Below, one piece after another: positions 6,725 to 14,173 of a DNA stretch of 30,589 nucleotides (position 1 is its first letter; every line of letters begins with the position of its first letter). The stretch is from the NCBI GenBank assembly GCA_018818445.1, contig JAHISC010000083.1, positions 1 to 30,589 of the forward strand, in the 5' to 3' direction. The notes beneath the pieces were generated by a model. That model was given only the letters and a program-made list of their open reading frames with translations, ran no database searches and was not told the DNA's origin. This stretch comes from Patescibacteria group bacterium (GTDB lineage Bacteria; Patescibacteriota; Patescibacteriia; UBA9934). Both the position numbers and the translations under genes were made by a program.

Positions 6725-7156
6725 ATGCAAGTTGAAAAAGCAATTGAAAAATTTCTTGAGGGTGAGTCGATTATTGTGGCTGGCAAAACTTTTGATACAG
6801 ACACAGTAGAAGAAATTCGCCTAGAAACCGGTGATAAGATTTATTGGGTACGCGATGGCGGAGATTTGTGGCTGTCAGTAGATCCAGAATCAGAAGAAAT
6901 TATTTTATTTCATACCGTTGAAGAAGAAATTGATTCATCCGGGGATACGGTTTATTTCAAAGGAGAGGATTATGAATTCGAGTTTGAGGGTATAGGACGA
7001 ATTTTAGACGACGGTGAAGAAACTGATGAGATTATTTTTCGAGATTTTTCTGGTCCAGACGGCGAAGTACTCAGGGCAGCCGAGAATACCGTTAGCAATG
7101 AAATTGAGACTTCTATAGGAACAAAGATTACTGATGAAGATTTGCAAGAGGCATAA
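6725..7156 (+). CDS. Acidic protein of unknown function, possibly DUF4178-like
   Basis: The 143-residue protein is very acidic and rich in predicted beta strands, for example DKIYWVRDGGDLWLSVD and ETDEIIFRDFSG. The pattern of short strands with Trp and Asp/Gly turns resembles DUF4178, a beta-barrel-like domain of unknown function, but the match is by eye and weak. There is no signal peptide and no TM segment. It is likely cytoplasmic. It has its own strong leaderless-type promoter and is followed by the 41-bp palindrome with two inverted DnaA boxes. No function can be assigned. Confidence 0.65.
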   Translation: MQVEKAIEKFLEGESIIVAGKTFDTDTVEEIRLETGDKIYWVRDGGDLWLSVDPESEEIILFHTVEEEIDSSGDTVYFKGEDYEFEFEGIGRILDDGEETDEIIFRDFSGPDGEVLRAAENTVSNEIETSIGTKITDEDLQEA

Positions 7157-7171
7157 TTGGTAGATTGTAGA

Positions 7172-7212
7172 CAACTTATCCACAGTAAACTTAGTTTACT
7201 GTGGATAAGTTG
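7172..7212. repeat. 41-bp near-perfect palindrome with two inverted DnaA boxes
   Basis: Two 20-bp arms match perfectly around a single T (7192). Each arm contains the exact DnaA-box consensus: TTATCCACA at 7176-7184 and TGTGGATAA at 7200-7208. The inner part GTAAAC-TTAGTTTAC recurs at 19656-19670 next to another DnaA box. A 1-nt loop is poor for an RNA terminator, and no T-tract follows. Confidence 0.9.
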
Positions 7213-7288
7213 GTTGAGGAAAAATACAAGAATTAACAGCGGAGTTTTATCTGTACCATAAATATTTCGGCTTTGAGCTGAATTGCGG

Positions 7289-7294
7289 TAAAAT
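7289..7294 (+). promoter_or_regulatory. -10 element of ftsI (TAAAAT)
   Basis: TAAAAT lies 6 nt before ATG 7301, consistent with a leaderless start. No convincing -35 is seen. Confidence 0.5.
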
Positions 7295-7300
7295 GGGCTG

Positions 7301-9217
7301 ATGATTGCCTCCAGTTTTAAAAAAAATAAACGAAAAAGCACTCATGCCTGGCGAATGAAGGCATTACGTTTATTATTCGTTGTTTTTACTGGGATTATTA
7401 TTTTTCGTCTATTTTCTTTACAAATTTTAAACGCCAATTTTTACGAAGCTTTAGCCTCTGGTCAGCACTCCTTTTATCAAGAGCTTTTTGCCGAGCGTGG
7501 CAGTATTTTTGTTCGTGATTGGAAGAGTAAAGAGGAATATGTTGTGGCTACCAATGAACCGCGTGGTTTTGTTTTTGCTGACCCGCGGCGTATTGAAAAT
7601 CCGGAAGAGACAACTCGCAAGTTATGCGAATTATTAGGTCACGAAGTGCCGGCAGTCACGGAGACTAGTACCGAGGCCGCAGACGGTTCTGATATTATGG
7701 CTGGCTTGGAAGATGAGGTTGTTACCGCAGAGGAAACAGTAAGTATTGATGTCTCGGTTGCAGATGAGTCAGCAGAAACAAATGGTGAAGAAGATCCGTA
7801 TGCGACATATAAGACGCTCCTTGAGCGTCTTTCCAAACAAGATGATCCTTATGAACCTGTCGAACGTGGGGTTAGCCAGACTATTCTCGATAAACTTGAT
7901 GCCGCTTCTCTTGCTGGTATCGATTATGTTCTCGAGGAATCCAGATCGTATCCAGAAGCGGGTCTTGGTGGTCATATTTTTGGCTTTGTTCGTCCTGGTG
8001 GGGAAGATCGGGCTGCTGGTCAATATGGATTAGAAGGATATTTTGATGAATTTTTAGCAGGCACAAACGGTTTCCTAGATACGCAGACAGATGCCTCAGG
8101 TAGATGGATTGCTGTAGGCTCACGGGAGTTTCAACCAGCTGTTGATGGCGGTGATCTACTATTAACTATAGATAGGACTGTGCAATACATTGCTTGCAAA
8201 AAGCTGAGTGAAGCCGTAGCAGCACATCAAGCTGACGGCGGCTCAGTGGTTATCATGCATCCACAGACTGGGAAAATAATTGCTATGTGCAATGTGCCAG
8301 ATTTTGATCCAAACGCTTATCAGGATGTTGAAGATATATCAGTTTACAATAACATAGCAATTTTTGAAGCTTATGAGCCTGGTTCCGTTTTTAAACCATT
8401 AGTAATGGCAGCAGCTATTGACATGAATGTCGTTGAACCAACAACCACTTATGTTGACGAAGGTGAGGTAAAGGTTGACGATCGAACTATCCGAAACTCT
8501 GATTTACTAGCGCACGGTTTGCAAACTATGACTGGTGTTTTAGAACTGTCATTGAACACTGGAATGGTTTTTGTTTCTCGTCGTTTGGGCGCTGAATCGA
8601 TGCGTAGCTATATTGAAAAGTTTGGTTTTGCTACTGCTTCTGGAATCGAGTTGGATACAGAATCATCTGGTAATACGGAAACCATCTATAAAAGTTCGGA
8701 GATTTATCAAGCAACAGCCAGCTACGGACAAGGTATTACAGTAACTTTACTGCAATTAACTACTGCATATGGTGCTATTGCAAACGGAGGTATGTTGATG
8801 GAGCCGTATATTGTTCAGGAAAGAAGACATGCCAACGGTACGGTTGAAGAGTTTAAGCCAAAGACTGTGCGCCAAGTTATTTCAAAAAAAACAGCCACCA
8901 CGATTGGTGCTATGATGGTTTCAGTGGTCGAAAACGGACATGCTGAAAAAGCGGCAGTGCCGGGCTACTATGTAGCGGGTAAAACTGGTACAGCTCAAGT
9001 TGCTCGCAAAGATGGACGTGGTTATGAAACGAATATAACAAAAGCGACGTTTGCTGGTTTTGGACCAGTTAGTGATCCAGTTTTTGTTATGGCAGTTTAT
9101 ATTGATCATCCACGCACTATTGGCTGGGCATCTGATACGGCTGCACCTGTTTGGGGGGATATCGCTGAATTTTTACTTCAATATTTTGAGGTTGCTCCAA
9201 CGCGAGCGCTCGAGTAA
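7301..9217 (+). CDS. ftsI: Penicillin-binding protein, FtsI/PBP2 type transpeptidase
   Basis: The 638-residue protein has a basic N-terminus and one TM helix (about 22-43), placing the rest outside the membrane. A PBP-dimer domain follows, and then the transpeptidase domain with all three motifs: SVFK (Ser362 nucleophile to Lys365), SLN (417-419) and KTGT (561-564). It cross-links peptidoglycan at the septum. An acidic, low-complexity insert at about 110-165 (many Glu, Asp and Ala) interrupts the dimerisation domain and is unusual. The C-terminus ends soon after the KTG strand with no PASTA repeats. The murF-like gene follows directly, and its -10 element overlaps the ftsI stop codon, so the two are neighbours in a cell-wall cluster but separately started. 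Confidence 0.93.
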   Translation: MIASSFKKNKRKSTHAWRMKALRLLFVVFTGIIIFRLFSLQILNANFYEALASGQHSFYQELFAERGSIFVRDWKSKEEYVVATNEPRGFVFADPRRIENPEETTRKLCELLGHEVPAVTETSTEAADGSDIMAGLEDEVVTAEETVSIDVSVADESAETNGEEDPYATYKTLLERLSKQDDPYEPVERGVSQTILDKLDAASLAGIDYVLEESRSYPEAGLGGHIFGFVRPGGEDRAAGQYGLEGYFDEFLAGTNGFLDTQTDASGRWIAVGSREFQPAVDGGDLLLTIDRTVQYIACKKLSEAVAAHQADGGSVVIMHPQTGKIIAMCNVPDFDPNAYQDVEDISVYNNIAIFEAYEPGSVFKPLVMAAAIDMNVVEPTTTYVDEGEVKVDDRTIRNSDLLAHGLQTMTGVLELSLNTGMVFVSRRLGAESMRSYIEKFGFATASGIELDTESSGNTETIYKSSEIYQATASYGQGITVTLLQLTTAYGAIANGGMLMEPYIVQERRHANGTVEEFKPKTVRQVISKKTATTIGAMMVSVVENGHAEKAAVPGYYVAGKTGTAQVARKDGRGYETNITKATFAGFGPVSDPVFVMAVYIDHPRTIGWASDTAAPVWGDIAEFLLQYFEVAPTRALE

Positions 9218-9220
9218 TAT
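9192..9220 (+). promoter_or_regulatory. Promoter of murF inside the end of ftsI
   Basis: -10 TAATAT (9215-9220) begins at the ftsI stop codon, with a weak -35 TTGCTC (9192-9197) at 17 bp. ATG 9229 follows after 8 nt. Confidence 0.5.
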
Positions 9221-9228
9221 TAAGATGT

Positions 9229-10521
9229 ATGAAAAAACTTATTACTAAGATGCTCCAGCAGCGTGCAAAAAAAGTATTAAAGAAATTTGATCCACAGGTC
9301 ATTGCAATTACTGGTTCAGTGGGTAAAACTTCTGCAAAGCAGGCCATTATCACTGCTATTCTAGATGACTTTACTGTTCGTACTGGTCTGAAAAATTATA
9401 ACAATGAAATTGGGGTACCCTTGGCTATTTTGGGTGAAAAAAGTCCAGGTAAATCGATTTTTGGTTGGTTGGGTCTTTTATGGCGTAGCTATCATATAAA
9501 AACATTTCCTGAGATTTTAGTATTGGAGTTTGGCATTGATCATCCTGGAGATATGGCTGTTCTTTGTGATATTGCCGAGCCAAGTATCGCAGTGGTGACT
9601 GGAATTTCTCCTGTTCATGCTGAATATTTCAAAGATATCGATGACCTAGCGAGGGAAAAGGGTGAGATTGTTACTTATGTCAAAGATATTGGTCACGTTA
9701 TTCTTAATGCTGATGATGAACGTATTAGGTCAATGCAAGATAGAACTATAGCGCCTGTAATTTTTTACGGCTCAAATTCCACTAATATTTCGTTTAAGAA
9801 TTTACAGATTACGACTCTTCGTGATGAAGAGTTTGATCCTGGTGAAGTTTTTGTTAGAACTCAAGCTGAAATTTATGAAGGAATGGAGATGGTTGGTGAG
9901 CTTGATCTAACTAATTTGATTGGCTATGCACCAGCAATGGCAGCTTTGGCAGGATTAGCTGTTGCAAAAGCATTAGATCTTGATTTAGCGACAGTTGTGA
10001 ACAGGTTGAATAATGGAATGACTCCGGTTTCGGGCAGACTCAGGCCTATACCAGGAATCAAGGGCACATTAGTGATCGACGACTCATACAATGCGGCGCC
10101 AGCAGCTATGCAAAATGGCTTAGAGATCTTGCGATTGTTTTCACCTGGCGAAGAAAAAGATCGACGTATTGCAGTTTTAGGTCAGATGATGGAACTCGGC
10201 AGTTACAGTGAGGATGAGCATCGAATGATCGGAATGAAAGTGGCGGAAGTGGCAGATTTGTTTATTGCTGTGGGTGAGAGGATGTTACCGGCCGTAGCAG
10301 CCGCGAAAGAAGCCGGAATGGATCCGGAGCATGTTGAATGGTTTAAAAATTCAGAAGAAGCCGGACGTTATCTCGATTTGATTTTACAAACAGGCGATGT
10401 GGTTTATGTAAAGGGTTCACAATCATCACGAATGGAAAAGGTGGTCAAAGATATTATGGCCGAGCCACTACGCGCTCAAGAGCTCCTGGTGCGTCAAGAC
10501 GAAGGCTGGTTGAAGGAATAG
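9229..10521 (+). CDS. murF: MurF-type UDP-MurNAc-tripeptide:D-Ala-D-Ala ligase lacking the N-terminal domain
   Basis: The 430-residue Mur ligase joins D-Ala-D-Ala to the UDP-MurNAc-tripeptide using ATP. The ATP-binding loop ITGSVGKTS (27-35, Lys33) starts almost at the N-terminus. MurF-type motifs follow: NYNNEIGVPLA (about 57-67), VLEFGIDHPGDM (about 102-113), HAEYFKDIDDLAREKGEI (about 130-147), the late DDSYNAAP (from Asp284) and VLGQMMELG. Typical MurF has about 80 residues before the P-loop that bind the UDP part. Here there are only about 26, so that domain is absent. No upstream in-frame extension is available because ftsI ends 11 bp before. A related ligase with another substrate cannot be excluded, but the MurF phrases are clear. 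Confidence 0.85.
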   Translation: MKKLITKMLQQRAKKVLKKFDPQVIAITGSVGKTSAKQAIITAILDDFTVRTGLKNYNNEIGVPLAILGEKSPGKSIFGWLGLLWRSYHIKTFPEILVLEFGIDHPGDMAVLCDIAEPSIAVVTGISPVHAEYFKDIDDLAREKGEIVTYVKDIGHVILNADDERIRSMQDRTIAPVIFYGSNSTNISFKNLQITTLRDEEFDPGEVFVRTQAEIYEGMEMVGELDLTNLIGYAPAMAALAGLAVAKALDLDLATVVNRLNNGMTPVSGRLRPIPGIKGTLVIDDSYNAAPAAMQNGLEILRLFSPGEEKDRRIAVLGQMMELGSYSEDEHRMIGMKVAEVADLFIAVGERMLPAVAAAKEAGMDPEHVEWFKNSEEAGRYLDLILQTGDVVYVKGSQSSRMEKVVKDIMAEPLRAQELLVRQDEGWLKE

Positions 10522-10565
10522 AATACGGCATCGAGGAGTTTATTCAAAAATTCAATAGTTAATCT

Positions 10566-10934
10566 ATGAATGATCTGATCGAAATTGCTAAAGAGGTAAT
10601 TGAAAATCATTATCAAAAAGGACGACACTCCACCGGTGCGGCAATGCGTACTAAGTCAGGAAAAGTCTATACTGGAATTTCGATTAACGCGCAGAAATTA
10701 CATTTATGTTCGGAATGGGGAGCTTTACACCAGGCTTTTTTAGCAGGTGAAAGTGAGATTGAGATGATTGTTGCGGTTCATCGAACTTGTGAAGGTGATT
10801 TTGAAATTTATTCACCTTGCGGGTTGTGTCGAGAATTATTTATAACTTATTGCCCAGACGCTGAAGTAATTTTGTCTGATAAAACGTCAGTTAGAGCTAA
10901 AGATCTTTTACCAAATGCCTGGCAGAAAAAATAA
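10566..10934 (+). CDS. cdd: Cytidine deaminase family protein
   Basis: This 122-residue zinc hydrolase has the expected ligands: HLCSEWGAL (C-x-E with the catalytic Glu, about residues 42-50) and SPCGLCRE (Cys pair, about 79-86). The length fits the small homotetrameric cytidine deaminases and the blasticidin-deaminase branch. The canonical CAE is CSE here. It would salvage pyrimidines by turning cytidine or deoxycytidine into uridine forms. It starts 45 bp after murF and may be co-transcribed with it; I see no clear promoter. Its stop codon (10932-10934) touches the left palindrome of the second Cas2/PaaX-like cassette. The exact nucleoside is not certain. Confidence 0.85.
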   Translation: MNDLIEIAKEVIENHYQKGRHSTGAAMRTKSGKVYTGISINAQKLHLCSEWGALHQAFLAGESEIEMIVAVHRTCEGDFEIYSPCGLCRELFITYCPDAEVILSDKTSVRAKDLLPNAWQKK

Positions 10935-10977
10935 TTTACACACTTATGATCCGGCCGGATCTAATATGCGTAAAAAA
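10932..10977. repeat. Upstream palindrome of cassette B, overlapping a -10 and the start codon
   Basis: The perfect core is GATCCGGCCGGATC (10948-10961). Imperfect arms extend to TTTACACAC on the left and TGCGTAAA on the right. It matches the downstream 46-bp palindrome at 33 of 46 positions when aligned on the centre. A -10-like TATGAT (10945-10950) and the ATG at 10966 both lie inside it. Confidence 0.8.
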
Positions 10978-11487
10978 TCATTGAAATCAAATTCACGACA
11001 AGCGAAACTTTTACTTGAGCTAGATGAAGCACTAGATTTTTGGTTTACCATGGCAACTCAACAAACTGCTGTTTTAAAGTACGGCATGGATGGCGTTCGA
11101 TATTATCGTTCAGTCAGAGAAAGAGCTTATCAAAGACAGGCAATGAGGCGGCTTGAAGAAGCAAAAATTCTCGCAATAAAAAGAGTAGGAGATCAATATG
11201 CAGCAGAATTAACTTGTGATGGAGTCGAAGAATTGTTTAGATTAAAGGCACAAATAGCACAAAAGCTGCCAGAAGGTGAGATATGCATGGTTGTTTTCGA
11301 TATACCGGAATCAAATAGAAAATTACGCAGTCTATTACGTCGATTTCTTAAGAAAGCAGGATTTACTATGTTGCAACAAAGTGTTTGGATTATTAAAAAG
11401 GATCTGTATGAGGATTTAGCTATGCTTTTCACGATAAATGGAGCAATACAATGGGTAAAAGTTTTCAAATCGACAGAGGTAAATTAA
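10966..11487 (+). CDS. Stand-alone Cas2/PaaX-like protein B
   Basis: The 173-residue protein has the same architecture as the protein at 784-1308. The N-terminal region is basic and helical with a probable winged helix (QRQAMRRLEEAKILAIKR, then QYAAELTCDGV). The C-terminal Cas2/PaaX-C fold is at about 102-170. The signature phrases line up with protein A: CMVVFDIPES (Asp112 at the Cas2 metal-site position), RRFLKKAGF and LQQSVWI. The N-terminal halves are much more diverged than the C-terminal halves, so the two may recognise different DNA, in keeping with their different palindromes. I chose ATG 10966, since an in-frame start at 10915 would overlap cdd and translate through the palindrome. 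It is bracketed by palindromes on both sides, as protein A is. Function unknown. Confidence 0.8.
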   Translation: MRKKSLKSNSRQAKLLLELDEALDFWFTMATQQTAVLKYGMDGVRYYRSVRERAYQRQAMRRLEEAKILAIKRVGDQYAAELTCDGVEELFRLKAQIAQKLPEGEICMVVFDIPESNRKLRSLLRRFLKKAGFTMLQQSVWIIKKDLYEDLAMLFTINGAIQWVKVFKSTEVN

Positions 11488-11520
11488 TTTTTATACATCA
11501 GAAAATAATGTATTTTAAAT

Positions 11521-11566
11521 ATCTTTACACAAATAAGGTCCGGCCGGACCTTATTTGTGTAAAGAT
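11521..11566. repeat. 46-bp perfect palindrome downstream of cassette B
   Basis: All 23 base pairs of the two arms match, with no loop. From outside to centre: ATCTTTACACA, AATAAGG, then TCCGGCCGGA. It shares the TTTACA outer and TCCG-NN-CGGA inner elements with the palindromes of cassette A. No T-tract follows, and the structure could form a cruciform. It lies 33 bp after the stop of gene B. Confidence 0.95.
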
Positions 11567-11591
11567 TAGTAACTACTCAAAATATTAGATT

Positions 11592-11631
11592 ATAACAATT
11601 GAAGATCTTGAAGATCTCTAATAATTGTTAT
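11592..11631. terminator. Inverted repeat between the convergent gene B and glmS
   Basis: Arms ATAACAATT (11592-11600) and AATTGTTAT (11623-11631) enclose two direct copies of GAAGATCT. It is followed by a second small inverted repeat TCAATGA/TCATTGA (11631-11645). It may end transcription of glmS or of gene B. It lacks GC pairs, so this is tentative. Confidence 0.35.
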
Positions 11632-11655
11632 CAATGATTCATTGAAGCAGATGAA

Positions 11656-13482
11656 TTAATCCACTGTTACAGCTTTAGCAAGATTACGGGGTTTGTCTGG
11701 ATTATGACCACGCAGGACTGCTAGTTCATAAGCAATTAACTGCATAGGGACAACTGCTAACAGTGCAGTCAGAGGTCCATTGGTTGGTATTTCAATAACA
11801 GCATTAGCTATACCGTCAGCTAACTCTTTTTTATTAGTAATAACTATAGTGTAGGCACCGCGAGCGCGTACTTCTTCTGCAGCAGTGCGCATAAAGTGAG
11901 CATGATTGTCGTCTAAAATCGTCATTATAATCGGCGTACCTTCTTCAATTAGAGCAAATGGACCATGCTTCAAAGCACCACCTGGATAACCTTCAGCGTG
12001 TAAATATGTGATTTCTTTAATTTTGAGCGCACCTTCTCTGGCAATTGGTTCAGCATAACCTTTACCGAGCACAAAGCAATGCTCAGCATCAATCAGATTA
12101 CCAGCTATCTCCCTGCATTGCTCTTCAACATGCAAACTCATACCAACGCTGGTAGGCAGCCGATGTAATGATTCTATTAAGTTACGGCGTGCTTGATTTT
12201 CTAGATTCCTATTTTGAGCGAACCAATTTGCTACCAAGGAAAGCACAGTTACCTGAGTTGTGAATGCCTTGGTTGAGGCTACGGCGTGTTCTCGGCCAGC
12301 ATTAAGATAAACTCCGCAGCGAGTAGTTCGTGGAATCAGTGAACCAACAGCATTGATAATTGAAAATACTGGGATACCAGATTTTTGCGCGTTAGCGACT
12401 GCTCTATGAACATCTTTAGTTTCACCCGATTGTGATATTACTAGTAGGCCGCCATTTTCTTTTGGAAAAATGTCTCGGTTCATCTCAGCAGCGTCGATAA
12501 CTTGAACAGTTTCAAATGCTCTCAATGATCTCATTAATTGAGCGCCGTAGAGCGCAGCAAAGAATGAAGTTCCGCAAGCAGCAATAATTAGGTGTTTGAT
12601 GTTCAGAAGATTTTCTCTTTGCTCCTCCAAACCTCCGAGCTTAACATTAGCTTCATCAAAAATTCGTCCACCATAGTTTAAGGAACGCGAAATTGCTTCT
12701 GGTTGCTCTGATATTTCTTTAATTGTCCAGTGCGGATAAGGAGCTGGAGAGAGCTCGATTTTTTCATCCGGCGCCTGTTCTATACGAGCTAGGTCGAGTG
12801 AATGCCCGTCTGCCTTAATAATAGCGATTTCATCATTTTCGAGAGCAATAAATTCTTTGGTTTGCTGACTAAAAGCGGCCGGTTCACTGGCAATAAACAT
12901 ATTGCCTTTGCCAACTCCAATAACAATTGGACTTCCATTTCTGGCAGCAATAATTTGATCTGGTGCATCTTTAGAAATAATCGCTAACCCCCAAGTGCCT
13001 TCAAGCCGGTTAAGTGTCTTTTTGATAGCACTCATAAGATCTAGACCTTGGTCGAGAAAGACTCCGATGAGCTGAGCAATCACTTCTGTATCAGTTTCAG
13101 ATCTAAATTTAATGCCTGTAGCTTGTAATTCTTCACGTAGTTTTAGCGAATTTTCAATTACGCCATTGTGGACAAGAGCAATTCTATCTTTTTGATCATG
13201 ATGCGGGTGAGCATTGGCATCAGTTTTACCTCCATGTGTTGCCCAGCGAGTGTGAGCAATACCGGTAGGGTGAGCCTCGTGAGCGTCTTTTACTTCACGT
13301 AGCTGTTCGATCGCATCTGACGTTGAGCCAATACTAGCGAATTTCGTAGTCACTAATGCTCCGCCTGGAGATATCGAAGAGATTCCAGCCGAATCATAGC
13401 CACGATTTTCCAAAATCGTGAGACCTGTTAATAAATGAGGTGCGGCCGCTTCGCGACCGACGAATCCAACAATTCCACACAT
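11656..13482 (-). CDS. glmS: Glutamine-fructose-6-phosphate aminotransferase (isomerizing)
   Basis: This 608-residue enzyme makes glucosamine-6-phosphate from fructose-6-phosphate and glutamine, the first step towards UDP-GlcNAc and peptidoglycan. The N-terminal glutamine amidotransferase domain begins MCGIVGF (Cys2 is the nucleophile after Met removal) and contains ENRGYDSAG and HTRWATHG. Two SIS domains follow (about 285-420 and 455-590), with ISQSGETKD and the C-terminal phrase DKPRNLAKAVTVD, which is nearly universal in GlmS. Length is standard. No glmS ribozyme can precede it: the start lies about 95 bp from the divergent gene and the -10 is only 9 nt away. It is divergent from the coiled-coil gene and convergent with cassette B. 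Confidence 0.97.
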   Translation of the reverse strand: MCGIVGFVGREAAAPHLLTGLTILENRGYDSAGISSISPGGALVTTKFASIGSTSDAIEQLREVKDAHEAHPTGIAHTRWATHGGKTDANAHPHHDQKDRIALVHNGVIENSLKLREELQATGIKFRSETDTEVIAQLIGVFLDQGLDLMSAIKKTLNRLEGTWGLAIISKDAPDQIIAARNGSPIVIGVGKGNMFIASEPAAFSQQTKEFIALENDEIAIIKADGHSLDLARIEQAPDEKIELSPAPYPHWTIKEISEQPEAISRSLNYGGRIFDEANVKLGGLEEQRENLLNIKHLIIAACGTSFFAALYGAQLMRSLRAFETVQVIDAAEMNRDIFPKENGGLLVISQSGETKDVHRAVANAQKSGIPVFSIINAVGSLIPRTTRCGVYLNAGREHAVASTKAFTTQVTVLSLVANWFAQNRNLENQARRNLIESLHRLPTSVGMSLHVEEQCREIAGNLIDAEHCFVLGKGYAEPIAREGALKIKEITYLHAEGYPGGALKHGPFALIEEGTPIIMTILDDNHAHFMRTAAEEVRARGAYTIVITNKKELADGIANAVIEIPTNGPLTALLAVVPMQLIAYELAVLRGHNPDKPRNLAKAVTVD

Positions 13483-13491
13483 AGTGATGTT

Positions 13492-13520
13492 ATTCTAATT
13501 GACTTAACAAAAAATGGCAA
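13492..13520 (-). promoter_or_regulatory. glmS promoter, leaderless type
   Basis: On the minus strand: -35 TTGCCA (13515-13520), 17 bp, -10 TAGAAT (13492-13497), then 9 nt to the ATG ending at 13482. Confidence 0.75.
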
Positions 13521-13552
13521 AGTCTATTCAAGATGCCTTGGTTTAGGTACAC

Positions 13553-13561
13553 TGTGGATAA
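13553..13561 (+). promoter_or_regulatory. DnaA-box consensus (TGTGGATAA) before the coiled-coil gene
   Basis: Exact consensus, 16 bp upstream of ATG 13578, in the divergent region shared with glmS. The promoter of the coiled-coil gene itself is not clear; TATACT at 13570-13575 is too close to the start. Confidence 0.5.
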
Positions 13562-13577
13562 CTTAAAAATATACTTT

Positions 13578-14120
13578 ATGGAAACACAAAATAGTGAGTT
13601 CGATGACATGAGCCAGGTAGACCTGGAGAATTTTCGGCTCGATAAAACGACCCAAGAGGTTGAAGATGAAGCAGTGCGTAGGAGGGCAGAGCAACTTGCT
13701 GAAAGATTAAGAGAGAAGAATGCCTTGCAGGAAGAGGCTTTTGCCGAGGCCGACAAGGTAATCATCGGGCAAGCCGAAATGGAGGCACGACGCCAGACAG
13801 CTAAGCAGGAAGGTAAAGAAGATGAGTTTAAAAAATATGAAGCTGCAAAAGATCAGCTGCCTTCGCTTGAAGGAAAGATTGAGTCGCTACAGCGCGAGAT
13901 TCAAAAGGCTGAAGCAGAATTAGAAGAAGCTGAAAAGATTTTTACACAATGGAGTGAATCTGGTGGTACGCTAAAGAAATTTTGGAATCGAATTCGTGGT
14001 AATACTGATTTGCAGAAAACAATTGATTTAGAAAAAGAGAAATTAGCAGCCAAGGAATACGCATTAGATGAGGCTAATATAGCGTATCAAGAGATGCGAG
14101 AAATTATAGATAAGTTTTAA
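13578..14120 (+). CDS. Coiled-coil protein of unknown function
   Basis: The 180-residue protein is highly charged, rich in Glu, Lys, Ala and Gln, and almost wholly helical by composition. Long heptad-like stretches lie at about 30-65 and 90-125, and again at about 145-178. A short non-coiled break with Trp and Gly (FTQWSESGGTLKKFWNRIRG, about 128-147) separates them. There is no signal peptide and no TM segment. I chose ATG 13578 because an in-frame ATG at 13533 would put the DnaA-box-like site in the coding region. It may be structural or an adaptor. I recognise no family. Confidence 0.65.
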   Translation: METQNSEFDDMSQVDLENFRLDKTTQEVEDEAVRRRAEQLAERLREKNALQEEAFAEADKVIIGQAEMEARRQTAKQEGKEDEFKKYEAAKDQLPSLEGKIESLQREIQKAEAELEEAEKIFTQWSESGGTLKKFWNRIRGNTDLQKTIDLEKEKLAAKEYALDEANIAYQEMREIIDKF

Positions 14121-14139
14121 AAAAAACTAGTTAAGCAAG

Positions 14140-14167
14140 AGCGGCGTCCACGAGTGTGGGCGCCGCT
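14140..14167 (-). terminator. GC-rich terminator hairpin of the minus-strand small gene
   Basis: A 12-bp stem (AGCGGCGTCCAC with GTGGGCGCCGCT, one G-T pair) and the 4-nt loop GAGT. On the minus strand it is followed after about 11 nt by a run of eight T (14119-14126). It may also end the convergent coiled-coil gene. Confidence 0.65.
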
Positions 14168-14173
14168 GGGGTG

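Noticed and set aside
7172..7212. Replication origin
   Set aside because: Two DnaA boxes are not enough. There is no dnaA, dnaN or rpmH nearby, no cluster of many boxes and no evident AT-rich unwinding element.
10915..10965. Upstream start for Cas2/PaaX-like protein B
   Set aside because: It overlaps cdd and translates through the palindrome. ATG 10966 fits the length of protein A.
13483..13577. glmS ribozyme
   Set aside because: The space to the divergent gene is under 100 bp and the -10 is 9 nt before the glmS start, leaving no leader for a ribozyme.
13533..13577. Upstream start of the coiled-coil protein
   Set aside because: The added residues are unlike the rest of the protein and cover the DnaA-box-like site.
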